Below are positions 6,361-14,995 of a stretch of DNA of 25,597 nucleotides, one piece after another. Position 1 is the stretch's first letter, and the number at the start of each line of letters is the position of its first letter. Both the position numbers and the translations under genes were made by a program. The notes under the pieces were generated by a model, which was given only the letters and a program-made list of their open reading frames with translations, was not told the origin of the DNA and ran no database searches. The stretch comes from JAAYDH01 sp035353055. Lineage in GTDB: Bacteria; Bacillota_I; Bacilli_A; RFN20; CAG-826. The DNA is taken from NCBI GenBank assembly GCA_035353055.1, contig DAOPYW010000018.1:1-25597 (forward strand), in the 5' to 3' direction.

Positions 6361-8668
6361 ACTAAAAGTCGTCAACAAGAAAACACCCTCGGTTGATGGG
6401 CATGCCGAGATGATGGGTCGTCCGGTTTATACTGACGATTATGCACCGCACGGAGCCTTGGTATGCAAAATGCTGAGAAGCCCCCACGCTTTTGCTCATA
6501 TTAAAAACATCGATACCAGCAAAGCTGAGTCTTTGAATGGTGTCAAATGTGTCTTGACCTATAAGAATGTGCCGCATGTTGCTATGTCGAGAGCGGGCCA
6601 AGGAGCCCCTGCTCCATCCCCAATCGATAAATTCATTCTCGATGAATATGTTCGTTATGTGGGAGACGAAGTGGCTTGCGTCGCCGCGATCAACGAGAGA
6701 ACCGCTGAAGATGCTTTGAAGTTAATTGAGGTCGAATACGAAGTATTGGAGCCAGTGCTCGACTATAAGACCGCCTATCGAAATAAAAACATTATTCACC
6801 CTGAGGATGGAATCTCTCAAGCCTTTGAGATGGGCTTTAGACCAAAAGAAAATGTCGCCGCCACATATGAGATGGAAATTGGAGACACGGAAAAAGTGCT
6901 CAGCCAATGCGATGTAGTGATTGAGCATACTGCTGAATCGCAAGCTCAAGCTCACTCGATGATGGAACCTCATTGTTCTAATGCTCGGTTAGACGACCAC
7001 AATCGCTTAGTTATTTATTCTTGCACTCAAACCCCTTTCCACATGCGCCGCATTCTTACTAAGACCCTTGGCTTACCATTAAACCAAGTGAGAATAGTGA
7101 AGCCTCGTGTCGGTGGTGGCTTTGGTGGCAAGCAAGCTTTCCACTGTGAATTTTTCGTCGCCTTAGTAACACTAAGAACTGGTTTGCCATCTCGCATGGT
7201 TTATACCAGAGAAGAAGTTTTCAGTTCTTCTTATACCCGCCACCCAATGATGATTACCATGAAAATAGGCGCTAGCAAGGATGGTATTATCAAAGCCATT
7301 GATTGTCGCGCGTTGAGCGACACAGGCGCTTATGGTGAGCACGCGTTGACTGTCTTTATGATTGTCGGAAGCAAAGTATTGCCTCTCTACAACAAGGTTG
7401 AAGCTGTCAAGTTTGGCGGAAGAGTCGTCTATACCAATCACGTCTCTTCTGGAGCCTTCCGCGGATATGGAGCCATCCAAGGCAACTATGTCTTAGAAAC
7501 TGCTATTGATGTATTGGCAGAAAAACTGCATATGTCTCCCATTGAGTTGCGTTTGAAAAACTCTATGAAAGAAGGAGAAACTTCACCAATCTTCGAAGTA
7601 ATGGGCGAAGGAACCAAAGGAACCCCAATGATTATGGAGTCCTGCAAATTACCTTACTGCATCGAAAGAGGCGCGGAACTAATTGGCTGGGATAAAAAAT
7701 ATCCTCGCGTTCAAGTCGGGCCTCATACCATTCGCTCTGTTGGAATGGCGATAGCTATGCAAGGAAGCGGTATTCCATTTATGGATATGGGCTCATCCTC
7801 AATCAAACTAAATGATGATGGATCATATGTTGTCACATCTGGCGCCACCGATATCGGACAAGGTTCTGATACTGTTATCACGCAAATTGTCGCTGAAGAA
7901 TTAATGACCACCGTCGATAAAGTGACCATTTATTCCTCAGACACTGATTTAACTCCTTTCGATGTTGGAGCTTACGCTTCATCCACTACATATGTTTCTG
8001 GGAACGCTGCCTTAAAAGCTGCTCAACAGATGAAAGATCGACTGATTAAAGAAGCAGCTAGAATACTTGAAGTCGAAGAAGAAGATATCGATTTTAATGG
8101 CTCGGTATTCAAAGCCAAAAAGAAAGAGCTTACTCTTCCTGAATTAGCGAGACAAATCACCTACTCAAAAGATATGAAACAGGTGTCAGTCACCGAGAGC
8201 TATTTTGGGCATGTCTCTCCTCCTCCGTTCATGGCTGGCTATGCTGAAATTGAAATCGATACAGAAACTTACGAATATAAGCTCTTGAACTATGTATCAG
8301 TTGTTGATTGCGGCACAACAATCAACCCAATGCTGGCGAGAGGTCAAGTTGAAGGTGGAATTGTTCAAGGTTATGGAATGGCATCCTGCGAAGCAGTCCT
8401 CTACAATAGCCAAGGCAAATTATTGAGTAATAGCTTCTCAACTTACCATATTCCCACACATAAAGAAATTGATAAATTAACCACTGAATTCGCTGATTCA
8501 TATGATCCAACTGGACCATTCGGTGCGAAATCAGTCGGCGAAATTGGCATCGATACTCCTCCTGCAGTAATCTGCAATGCTATTTACAACGCAGTTGGTG
8601 TAAGAATCAATGATTTGCCAATCACGCCCGAAAAAATCATGCGCGCTCTTAAAGAAAAGAAAAGATAA
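6347..8668 (+). CDS. Molybdenum hydroxylase large (Mo-binding) subunit, first set
   Basis: The catalytic subunit, 773 residues, of a xanthine-dehydrogenase-family enzyme that hydroxylates an N-heterocycle using water. Residues 13-135 are the aldehyde-oxidase/xanthine-dehydrogenase a/b hammerhead domain. The Mo-cofactor domain follows with GGGFGGKQ (256-263), AFRGYG (370-375, R372), DIGQGSD and the C-terminal catalytic glutamate in KSVGEIG (E732). R372 matches the purine-orienting Arg880 of bovine xanthine oxidase, while the position of bovine Glu802 is Gln263. This pattern supports a purine-type substrate with altered recognition, but the exact substrate cannot be read from sequence. GCGGAGG precedes the start. 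It is distantly like E. coli XdhA/XdhD; selenium as a labile Mo ligand is possible. Confidence 0.92.
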   Translation: MPKSKLKVVNKKTPSVDGHAEMMGRPVYTDDYAPHGALVCKMLRSPHAFAHIKNIDTSKAESLNGVKCVLTYKNVPHVAMSRAGQGAPAPSPIDKFILDEYVRYVGDEVACVAAINERTAEDALKLIEVEYEVLEPVLDYKTAYRNKNIIHPEDGISQAFEMGFRPKENVAATYEMEIGDTEKVLSQCDVVIEHTAESQAQAHSMMEPHCSNARLDDHNRLVIYSCTQTPFHMRRILTKTLGLPLNQVRIVKPRVGGGFGGKQAFHCEFFVALVTLRTGLPSRMVYTREEVFSSSYTRHPMMITMKIGASKDGIIKAIDCRALSDTGAYGEHALTVFMIVGSKVLPLYNKVEAVKFGGRVVYTNHVSSGAFRGYGAIQGNYVLETAIDVLAEKLHMSPIELRLKNSMKEGETSPIFEVMGEGTKGTPMIMESCKLPYCIERGAELIGWDKKYPRVQVGPHTIRSVGMAIAMQGSGIPFMDMGSSSIKLNDDGSYVVTSGATDIGQGSDTVITQIVAEELMTTVDKVTIYSSDTDLTPFDVGAYASSTTYVSGNAALKAAQQMKDRLIKEAARILEVEEEDIDFNGSVFKAKKKELTLPELARQITYSKDMKQVSVTESYFGHVSPPPFMAGYAEIEIDTETYEYKLLNYVSVVDCGTTINPMLARGQVEGGIVQGYGMASCEAVLYNSQGKLLSNSFSTYHIPTHKEIDKLTTEFADSYDPTGPFGAKSVGEIGIDTPPAVICNAIYNAVGVRINDLPITPEKIMRALKEKKR

Positions 8669-8707
8669 AAGTCATGGCAAAATGGTTTTAGAAAGCAAAT
8701 AAAACGT

Positions 8708-10009
8708 ATGAACGATTTGTTGATCAAAAATGGCATTATTTACATTGATGGAGCTTGGAAAAAAAGCAACATTGGTGTCAAAGATGAAAAGATTGTTTAC
8801 GTTGGAACGGAAGAACCTTCTGCTAAAGAGTGTTTTGATGCTCAAGGGCTAAAGGTAATTCCTGGACTGATTGATCCCCATGTTCATTTCTCTTTGGATT
8901 GTGGGACAATTGTATCTGTCGATGACTTTTCATCTGGAACCCGTTCAGCTGCTTATGGTGGTGTAACAACCATCATTGACTTTCTCGATCCGGCTAGAAA
9001 TGCAAAGACGCTGGAGAAACTTTTCTACGAGCGTTTGCAATTGGCAAAGTACTCACATGTTGATTACCACCTTCACGGATGCGTTAAGGAACCAGATGGC
9101 GATTTAGAGGAATTCGTCTTGAAGATGAAGAGCTTAGGCATGAACACTATCAAGCTTTTCACCACTTATTCCGAGACAAGAAGAAGAACCTATGACAGAG
9201 ATATCTATAACCTACTGAAATTATCAAAGAAACATGACTTTCTTGTTGAATGCCACATTGAAAAAGATGACTTAATCAAGCATGATAACGCGTTTTTATG
9301 CACGGATATTGCCAAAGCGCGTCCTAGCGAATGCGAATTGATTGAAACTCTTAAACTCGCTGGGTTTGTTAGAGAGACTGGCGGCTTCTTATACATGGTC
9401 CACTGCAGCAGCGGCAAGACTTTGCAAGCTCTAATTGACCAATACTCTGATATTTTAGGCAAAAACTTTTTTGTCGAAAGCTGCCCTCAGTATTTTCTAT
9501 TCAATTCATCTGCTCTCTCCCAGCCTGATGGATGTTTGTTCACTTTTGCCCCTCCCCTAAGAAGCAAATCTGAGCAAGAATTGCTGATCAAAAACATATC
9601 TCACATCGACACCATCGGCACCGATCATTGCTCATTTAATGTCGCCGATAAAAAAAGCCACCCTCTTCTCGCTGGCCATCCTTTTGGCATCGGAGGAATC
9701 GAAACTTCATTTTTGCTACTTCATAAATTATTTGGAGACCAGATAATCGATAAAATGAGCAAAAATACCGCAAAAATTCAACATTTGTCCCAAAAAGGCA
9801 TTATTTCTTTAGGGAAAGATGCTGACTTAGTTTTTCTCAAAGAGGTGCCTCCATACAAAATTGGAAAGCCTCACGGAAATGCGGACTATTCCATTTATGA
9901 AAATTTGGAAGTCAGTGAAATAGTGCACGCAACTATGCTTAGAGGGCGCTTTATTTTAAAAGATGGCGTCTTTATTCCTGCCAAAGGTGAATTGATTAAT
10001 TGCGATTAA
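8708..10009 (+). CDS. hyuA: Dihydropyrimidinase/hydantoinase-like amidohydrolase
   Basis: A cyclic-amide hydrolase of the amidohydrolase superfamily, 433 residues, cytosolic, with a two-metal centre. Visible ligands are H58 and H60 (DPHVHF), the carboxylated lysine K149 (TIKLF), H183 (ECHIE), H232 (MVHCSS) and D306 (GTDHC). This set is typical of dihydropyrimidinases and D-hydantoinases. It matches HyuA (also called YgeZ) in the E. coli ygeW-ssnA region, where it is implicated in purine breakdown. The likely act is hydrolytic opening of a five- or six-membered ureide ring made by the upstream oxidations (inference). The 39-nt gap before it is the longest within the operon, and the ATG has only a weak ribosome site. 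Allantoinase is an alternative. Confidence 0.88.
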   Translation: MNDLLIKNGIIYIDGAWKKSNIGVKDEKIVYVGTEEPSAKECFDAQGLKVIPGLIDPHVHFSLDCGTIVSVDDFSSGTRSAAYGGVTTIIDFLDPARNAKTLEKLFYERLQLAKYSHVDYHLHGCVKEPDGDLEEFVLKMKSLGMNTIKLFTTYSETRRRTYDRDIYNLLKLSKKHDFLVECHIEKDDLIKHDNAFLCTDIAKARPSECELIETLKLAGFVRETGGFLYMVHCSSGKTLQALIDQYSDILGKNFFVESCPQYFLFNSSALSQPDGCLFTFAPPLRSKSEQELLIKNISHIDTIGTDHCSFNVADKKSHPLLAGHPFGIGGIETSFLLLHKLFGDQIIDKMSKNTAKIQHLSQKGIISLGKDADLVFLKEVPPYKIGKPHGNADYSIYENLEVSEIVHATMLRGRFILKDGVFIPAKGELINCD

Positions 10010-10018
10010 GGAGATTTT

Positions 10019-11323
10019 ATGAAAAGAACCATTACCAATGTACGGATCTATGATTATCAAAACTATATCGATAGTGGTTTTGTTATTTTTGACGACAAAA
10101 TAATCAATGTTGGACCGATGAGCGAGTTCCAAGACGATGGAACTGAGATTATCGACGGCCATGGCCAACTGCTCCTGCCAAATTTCGTCTGTGCACACAC
10201 ACATATATACTCGATTTTTGCTCGCGGGATGATCTTGCCATTCCATCCCAAAAATTTCCAAGATATCCTCGACCAAATGTGGTGGAAGATGGATGCAAAA
10301 ATTAACAATGAGACAACCTACTACTCTGGAATATGTGCAGCTTCGGAGTTCATGAAAAATGGAGTGACAACCCTTATTGATCACCACGCGTCAGGAAAAG
10401 AAATTATAGGCTCTCTCGCTTCCTTGAAATCTGCTTTGGCTGATATCGCCTCTATTCGCAGCATTTTATGCTTTGAGACTAGCGATCGTTATCCAGTCGA
10501 TGATTGTATTAAAGAAAATCACGATTTCTGTCTGTCAAATCATGACTCGATGTGCGCTGGATTATTTGGCATGCATGCTTCAATGTCTATTTCCGATTCG
10601 ACTTTATCAAAAATTTCGAAAGTTATTGGTAATACTCCCATCCATATTCACGTTGCAGAAAGCGACATGGACGAAAAAGACTGCCGAGAAAAATACGGCA
10701 AGACAATCATCGAGAGACTTGATGAATATCACCTCATTAAACCTGATAGTTTAATTGTGCATGGAGTCCATATCGGCGATTCTGAATTGGACATCATTGC
10801 CAAGAACAAAGCATTTTTGGTGGTTAACACCACTTCAAACATGAATAATGCTGTCGGCTTGCCAGATGTGATGAATTTTAAACGCCATGGTGTTAAAGTA
10901 TTACTTGGTAATGACGGGTTAAGCACCTCGATGGCAACCGAATATTTAAATCTTTTCTATACAACTCGCTTGAAAAATGGAACGCCAAATGCCATGAATT
11001 TAGGGCATGTTTTAGATGTGATCAATGATTCATATGACTATGTCAGCCAAGCATTAGGAGTCAAAATTGGGAAAATAATCCCCGGTTACGAAGCCGATTT
11101 CCTCCTGCTGCCTTATTCCCCGTTCACTCCTATTGATCAGACGAACATATTTGGTCATATTTTCTTTGGTTTATATTCTGGCTTTGCTCCTCGCGATGTT
11201 TATCGAGGCGGCCAATGCTTAGTGAAAAATGGCAAACTACTAAATTCTAAACTCGAAAGAGGATTGAATAAATCGGTTGAAATTTCAACAAATTTATGGA
11301 AAACCATTAAGGAGAACAAATAA
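10019..11323 (+). CDS. ssnA: SsnA-like aminohydrolase
   Basis: An amidohydrolase-superfamily protein of 434 residues in the SsnA/chlorohydrolase (TRZ/ATZ) group. Mononuclear metal ligands are visible as H60 and H62 (CAHTH), H211 (HIHVAE, with E214 as acid/base), H248 (IVHGVH) and D299 (GNDGLS). Relatives deaminate or dehalogenate N-heterocycles such as guanine, and SsnA belongs to the purine-degradation set of E. coli and gut anaerobes. Its likely role is hydrolytic removal of an amino group or ring opening (inference; guanine deaminase is the main alternative). It starts 9 nt after hyuA behind AAGGAG. Confidence 0.85.
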   Translation: MKRTITNVRIYDYQNYIDSGFVIFDDKIINVGPMSEFQDDGTEIIDGHGQLLLPNFVCAHTHIYSIFARGMILPFHPKNFQDILDQMWWKMDAKINNETTYYSGICAASEFMKNGVTTLIDHHASGKEIIGSLASLKSALADIASIRSILCFETSDRYPVDDCIKENHDFCLSNHDSMCAGLFGMHASMSISDSTLSKISKVIGNTPIHIHVAESDMDEKDCREKYGKTIIERLDEYHLIKPDSLIVHGVHIGDSELDIIAKNKAFLVVNTTSNMNNAVGLPDVMNFKRHGVKVLLGNDGLSTSMATEYLNLFYTTRLKNGTPNAMNLGHVLDVINDSYDYVSQALGVKIGKIIPGYEADFLLLPYSPFTPIDQTNIFGHIFFGLYSGFAPRDVYRGGQCLVKNGKLLNSKLERGLNKSVEISTNLWKTIKENK

Positions 11324-11325
11324 GT

Positions 11326-12420
11326 ATGGATTTAACAACAAAGTTTGACGGGCTGGTTTTGAAAAACCCCTTGATGCCTGCTGCCGGACCACTCGTGGGA
11401 GATGCTGAAAAAATGCTCTGGCTCAACCATGTGGCGGGATTGGGCGCTGTTGTCGCTAAGACCATTTCTACTAAGATGGCCCACATCCCCCATCCATGCA
11501 TCGTCGGAGATAACAATGCTATTTATAATTGCGAACTCTGGACTGAGTATTCCAAAGAAAAATGGATCAATGAGTTCCTTCCTGAATACTGCAAGCAAAA
11601 AGGCGATACTCCTCTGATCATTTCTGTCGGATATACCAAGAGCGATATGGAAGAGTTAATTCCTCAGTTAGATAAATTTGCTGATGCCTTTGAAGTCAGC
11701 ACCCACTATGTGGGAAGCGACTTAGCGGTTTTAGGCGAGACTGTTCGCACCATTCGCTCATTGACTAAAAAACCCATATACATGAAGATTAGTCCTCATA
11801 TGCCTGACCCACACGGATTTGCAAAAACCATCAAGGAAAATGGCGCCAATGGAGTGGTGGCGATTAACTCGCTAGGGCCAACCATGGTCATCGATGTAGA
11901 AAAGCGGTCCATGCTCGCTGCTAACGATAAAGGATTTGTCTGGATGAGCGGTCCAGCTATTAAGCCAGTTGCTTTAGCAACAGTCTACACCATCAAACAA
12001 GCGGAACCCTCTCTCACTGTCATTGGTGTCGGAGGAATTTCTTCCGCTAAAGATGTGATTGAATTCCTGCTAGCTGGCGCTTCTGCTTGCGGCATGCTTT
12101 CCGCTCCAATGCTAAAAGGAAAAGAACTATATGCCAAGATTCTTGCAGACTTACCTAAAGAGCTGGAAAAGTATGGTTTTAAATCTGTGCAAGATGTTAT
12201 TAATACTCAACTAGTAAAAGATGTAAAATATGAAGCTGAGCTTCCTGTGGTGAATGCTGAAAAATGCAGCCATTGCCGACTCTGCGAGCGAAACTGCCCA
12301 TATTTCGCCATCAAAATGAATGAAAGCATCGTCCCTGTTTTCAACGATGACAAGTGCTTCAAATGCGGATTATGCGCTTCGCGCTGCCCAACCAAAGCAA
12401 TAAGCATCAAAAAGAAATAA
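11326..12420 (+). CDS. Dihydroorotate-dehydrogenase-like flavoprotein with 2[4Fe-4S] domain (PreA-like)
   Basis: A 364-residue protein with two parts. Residues 1-295 form an FMN-binding TIM barrel of the DHODH family: NPLMPAAGP (14-22), K154, INS at 180-182, SGPAIKP (208-214), GVGGISS (234-240). Residues 305-364 are a ferredoxin domain with two CxxCxxCxxxCP motifs (C314-C324 and C344-C354). This is the layout of PreA, the catalytic half of bacterial dihydropyrimidine dehydrogenase. However, the barrel reads FEVSTHYVG (122-130) where PreA and DPD have a SCPH loop bearing the catalytic cysteine, so Thr126 stands in place of Cys. No PreT partner is adjacent. It may take the place of YgfK in this pathway (inference); the substrate is unknown. 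It is not pyrimidine-biosynthetic PyrD by context. Confidence 0.85.
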   Translation: MDLTTKFDGLVLKNPLMPAAGPLVGDAEKMLWLNHVAGLGAVVAKTISTKMAHIPHPCIVGDNNAIYNCELWTEYSKEKWINEFLPEYCKQKGDTPLIISVGYTKSDMEELIPQLDKFADAFEVSTHYVGSDLAVLGETVRTIRSLTKKPIYMKISPHMPDPHGFAKTIKENGANGVVAINSLGPTMVIDVEKRSMLAANDKGFVWMSGPAIKPVALATVYTIKQAEPSLTVIGVGGISSAKDVIEFLLAGASACGMLSAPMLKGKELYAKILADLPKELEKYGFKSVQDVINTQLVKDVKYEAELPVVNAEKCSHCRLCERNCPYFAIKMNESIVPVFNDDKCFKCGLCASRCPTKAISIKKK

Positions 12421-12429
12421 AGAGAGTCT

Positions 12430-14526
12430 ATGAAACGATTTTTCCCCAACTCAACTGTCAAGATCGATAACGAAGAAAAAATGGCCGGCAAAGCCATTTT
12501 TACCGATGACATCCTCTGTGAGGAAGCGCTCTCGGTTTCTTTCGTTCGCTCGACTATTTCCAAAGGAAAAATCTTAAAAATTGAAGTCCCCACTCTACCA
12601 GAAGGATATTTCTATGTAGATGCGAGAGACATCGTCAAAGAAAATGTTGTCAGCATCATCTTCTCTGATTGGCCAGTCTTTGCTGATAAACAAGTGAATT
12701 ATTATGGTGAAACCATCGGTTTAATTATCGGTCCAAGCAAAGAAGTGGCTTTGGATTTAGCCAAAAAAGTCGCCATCACCTATCAAGAAGAAACACCTGT
12801 TTTCGAGATGACAAATTCTGTTATCCACAAGCATTTTGCGAAAGGCGATTTAGCCAAAGCGAAAAAGGAAGCGGATTTTACTTATACGGAAACTTTCCGC
12901 ACTGGCTTGCAGGAGCATATCTATCTCGAGACTCAAACCATGCTGATGTGGCTCGATGGAGATAAGATTACTGTCAAAGCCTCTATGCAATGCCCTTTCT
13001 ATGTCAAAAAAGCTATCGTGAGAACGCTAGGATGCGATCCTGACAGCGTGAGAGTTATCCAACCAGCGGTGGGAGGAGCTTTTGGAGGGAAGGAACACTA
13101 CCCATCCATCTTAGCTGCCCAACTAGCGACCGCTATTGTCAAAGTGAAAAAACCTCTTCGTTTCGTTTTTGATCGAAATGACGATATAGCTTTCACAACA
13201 AAACGGCACCCAAGCGAGACAACATACACCGCCTTTGTCAAAGACAATCGCATCACTGGTGTCGAAGCCTCCGTCAAATTGAATGGTGGCGCTTACATCG
13301 GTTGCTCGGGAGTTGTTTTATCCCGAGGTTTGATTGCCTCCGTTGATTGCTATACGATTCCTAATCTCGATGTAAATGGCAATGTTTATTTAACTAATAT
13401 CGTGCCAACCGCGGCTTTCCGCGGATTTGGTTCACCGCAGACCATCTTTGCTTTTGAGATGTTCATCAATCACGTCGCGAAAGCTCTCAAAGTCGATCCA
13501 TTAAAGTTCCGCCTTGCTCATCTCGCAAAGAAAGGCGATATCACCGCGGTTAACGGCCACTTCCATGACGAAATCATCATGCCCCAGCTAATTGAAAAAG
13601 CGATGCAGATGAGCGATTACAAGCGAAAAGTTAAGGAATACGACAAACCTAATTCAAATAGAGGAATAGGCATGTCTTGGTTCCTCCATGGCTGCGGATT
13701 CACCGGCTCGGGAGAATCGACAATCATCAATGCTCAAGTGAAACTTGTCAAAGAAGAAGATGACACCGTGCATCTCTATACTTCGCAAGTTGATTTTGGG
13801 CAAGGAAATCGCACAACTTTAAAAAAGATTGTCTCCGATACTCTCAAATATCCCGAGAATCTCGTTTTCCATGAAGCTCCAGACACTGATCACACTTTGA
13901 GCACTGGCCCTACTGCAGCGAGCCGGACTGTCATCATCGTTGGCTATCTCTGCGAAAAAGCTGCCAAGCACTTAAAAGAGCAATGGGTCAGCGGTAAAAG
14001 AATTGAAGTTATCGAACCCTACGTCGGACCTTCTTATATCCGATGGGATGAAGATACCATGCAAGGAGATGCCTATCCCGGATATGCCTGGGGCGTCAAT
14101 ATCGTGGAAGTCTCTTATGATCCGATTACCTATCAAGTTCGTGTCGAGGGTATCTGGTCGACTTATGATGTCGGCCACGCTATCGACGAGCGCATCGTCG
14201 CTGGTCAATCCGATGGTGGTCTCGCCCAAGGTATCGGCTATGGCATGCTGGAATGCATGGATGTTAAAGATGGAAGATTCTATCAGAAAACCATCTCTGA
14301 CTATGCCATCCCCACCAGCATGGATTTACCATTTATGGAAACCGCTTTAATCGACAATCCTTTCGCTTACGGCGCTTCGGGAGCAAAGGGTGCTGGCGAG
14401 CTTACTTTCGTCGGCGTTGCCCCAGCAGTGTGCTTAGCTATCGAGCAAGCAATTAAGCGAAAAATCAATAAAATACCTGCAAATCCTGAATATATTATGG
14501 AGTTAGTGGAACATGGCAAAAATTAA
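12430..14526 (+). CDS. Molybdenum hydroxylase large (Mo-binding) subunit, second set
   Basis: A second catalytic Mo subunit, 698 residues, about 70 shorter than the first and not a close copy of it. It has the N-terminal hammerhead domain, GGAFGGKE (215-222), AFRGFGSPQ (329-337), DFGQGNR and the catalytic glutamate in KGAGELTF (E657). E222 and R331 match bovine xanthine oxidase Glu802 and Arg880, both used to hold xanthine, so this one keeps the full purine-recognition pair and is the better candidate for a true xanthine/hypoxanthine-type dehydrogenase (inference). Gene order here is Mo, 2Fe-2S, FAD, the reverse of the first set. It overlaps the 2Fe-2S gene by 14 nt. Its own ribosome site (AGAGAG) is moderate. 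Confidence 0.92.
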   Translation: MKRFFPNSTVKIDNEEKMAGKAIFTDDILCEEALSVSFVRSTISKGKILKIEVPTLPEGYFYVDARDIVKENVVSIIFSDWPVFADKQVNYYGETIGLIIGPSKEVALDLAKKVAITYQEETPVFEMTNSVIHKHFAKGDLAKAKKEADFTYTETFRTGLQEHIYLETQTMLMWLDGDKITVKASMQCPFYVKKAIVRTLGCDPDSVRVIQPAVGGAFGGKEHYPSILAAQLATAIVKVKKPLRFVFDRNDDIAFTTKRHPSETTYTAFVKDNRITGVEASVKLNGGAYIGCSGVVLSRGLIASVDCYTIPNLDVNGNVYLTNIVPTAAFRGFGSPQTIFAFEMFINHVAKALKVDPLKFRLAHLAKKGDITAVNGHFHDEIIMPQLIEKAMQMSDYKRKVKEYDKPNSNRGIGMSWFLHGCGFTGSGESTIINAQVKLVKEEDDTVHLYTSQVDFGQGNRTTLKKIVSDTLKYPENLVFHEAPDTDHTLSTGPTAASRTVIIVGYLCEKAAKHLKEQWVSGKRIEVIEPYVGPSYIRWDEDTMQGDAYPGYAWGVNIVEVSYDPITYQVRVEGIWSTYDVGHAIDERIVAGQSDGGLAQGIGYGMLECMDVKDGRFYQKTISDYAIPTSMDLPFMETALIDNPFAYGASGAKGAGELTFVGVAPAVCLAIEQAIKRKINKIPANPEYIMELVEHGKN

Positions 14527-14995
14527 ATTTGTGATAAATCATCAGCCAGTGGAAGTTGACGTTGATCCCAGCGCGAGACTTTTAGATGTCTTGAGAAATA
14601 ACTTGCACATGATGGGCACGAAGGAAGGCTGTGGCGAAGGATCATGCGGAGCTTGCACTGTCTTAGTCAATGGTGTTTCTTACTCTTCTTGTTTAACTCC
14701 TATGGCCAATGTGATTGGCAAAGAAGTCCTGACGATTGATGGCTTCAATCAGACCAAGCAATATCGCATCATCGCTGATGCTTTTAGCGAACTAGGCGCT
14801 AGCCAATGCGGGTTCTGCACTCCCGGTATGATCATGAGCACCTATGCTCTATTTTTAAGTAACCCTCGCCCCACGGAAGAGGAAGTTCGATTAGCATTAT
14901 CCGGTAACCTTTGCCGCTGCACTGGCTACAATGCCATTATCAAAGCTGTCTTATTAGCCGCCGAAGAAGGAGAAGAAAGGGGCATCAAATGGTAA
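14513..14995 (+). CDS. Molybdenum hydroxylase 2x[2Fe-2S] subunit (second set)
   Basis: The small iron-sulfur subunit of the second molybdenum hydroxylase, 160 residues. All eight cluster ligands are present: C40, C45, C48 and C60 in the ferredoxin domain (GCGEGSCGAC) and C99, C102, C134 and C136 in the helical domain (QCGFCTPG, LCRCTGY). These motifs match the family consensus, unlike the first set. It overlaps the Mo subunit by 14 nt upstream and the FAD subunit by 7 nt downstream, which indicates coupled translation of one enzyme. Confidence 0.95.
   Translation: MAKIKFVINHQPVEVDVDPSARLLDVLRNNLHMMGTKEGCGEGSCGACTVLVNGVSYSSCLTPMANVIGKEVLTIDGFNQTKQYRIIADAFSELGASQCGFCTPGMIMSTYALFLSNPRPTEEEVRLALSGNLCRCTGYNAIIKAVLLAAEEGEERGIKW

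Noticed and set aside
11326..12420. Pyrimidine-biosynthesis dihydroorotate dehydrogenase (PyrD)
   Set aside because: The C-terminal 2[4Fe-4S] domain, the missing catalytic Cys/Ser loop and the lack of pyr genes nearby argue against it.
6347..14526. Selenocysteine in the molybdenum hydroxylases
   Set aside because: No in-frame TGA interrupts these genes; selenium in such enzymes is a labile Mo ligand, not a coded residue.
14911..14988. Upstream extension of the second FAD subunit gene
   Set aside because: It lies inside the 2Fe-2S gene, encodes an arginine-rich run unlike the family, and the ATG at 14989 has a ribosome site and the expected N-terminus.
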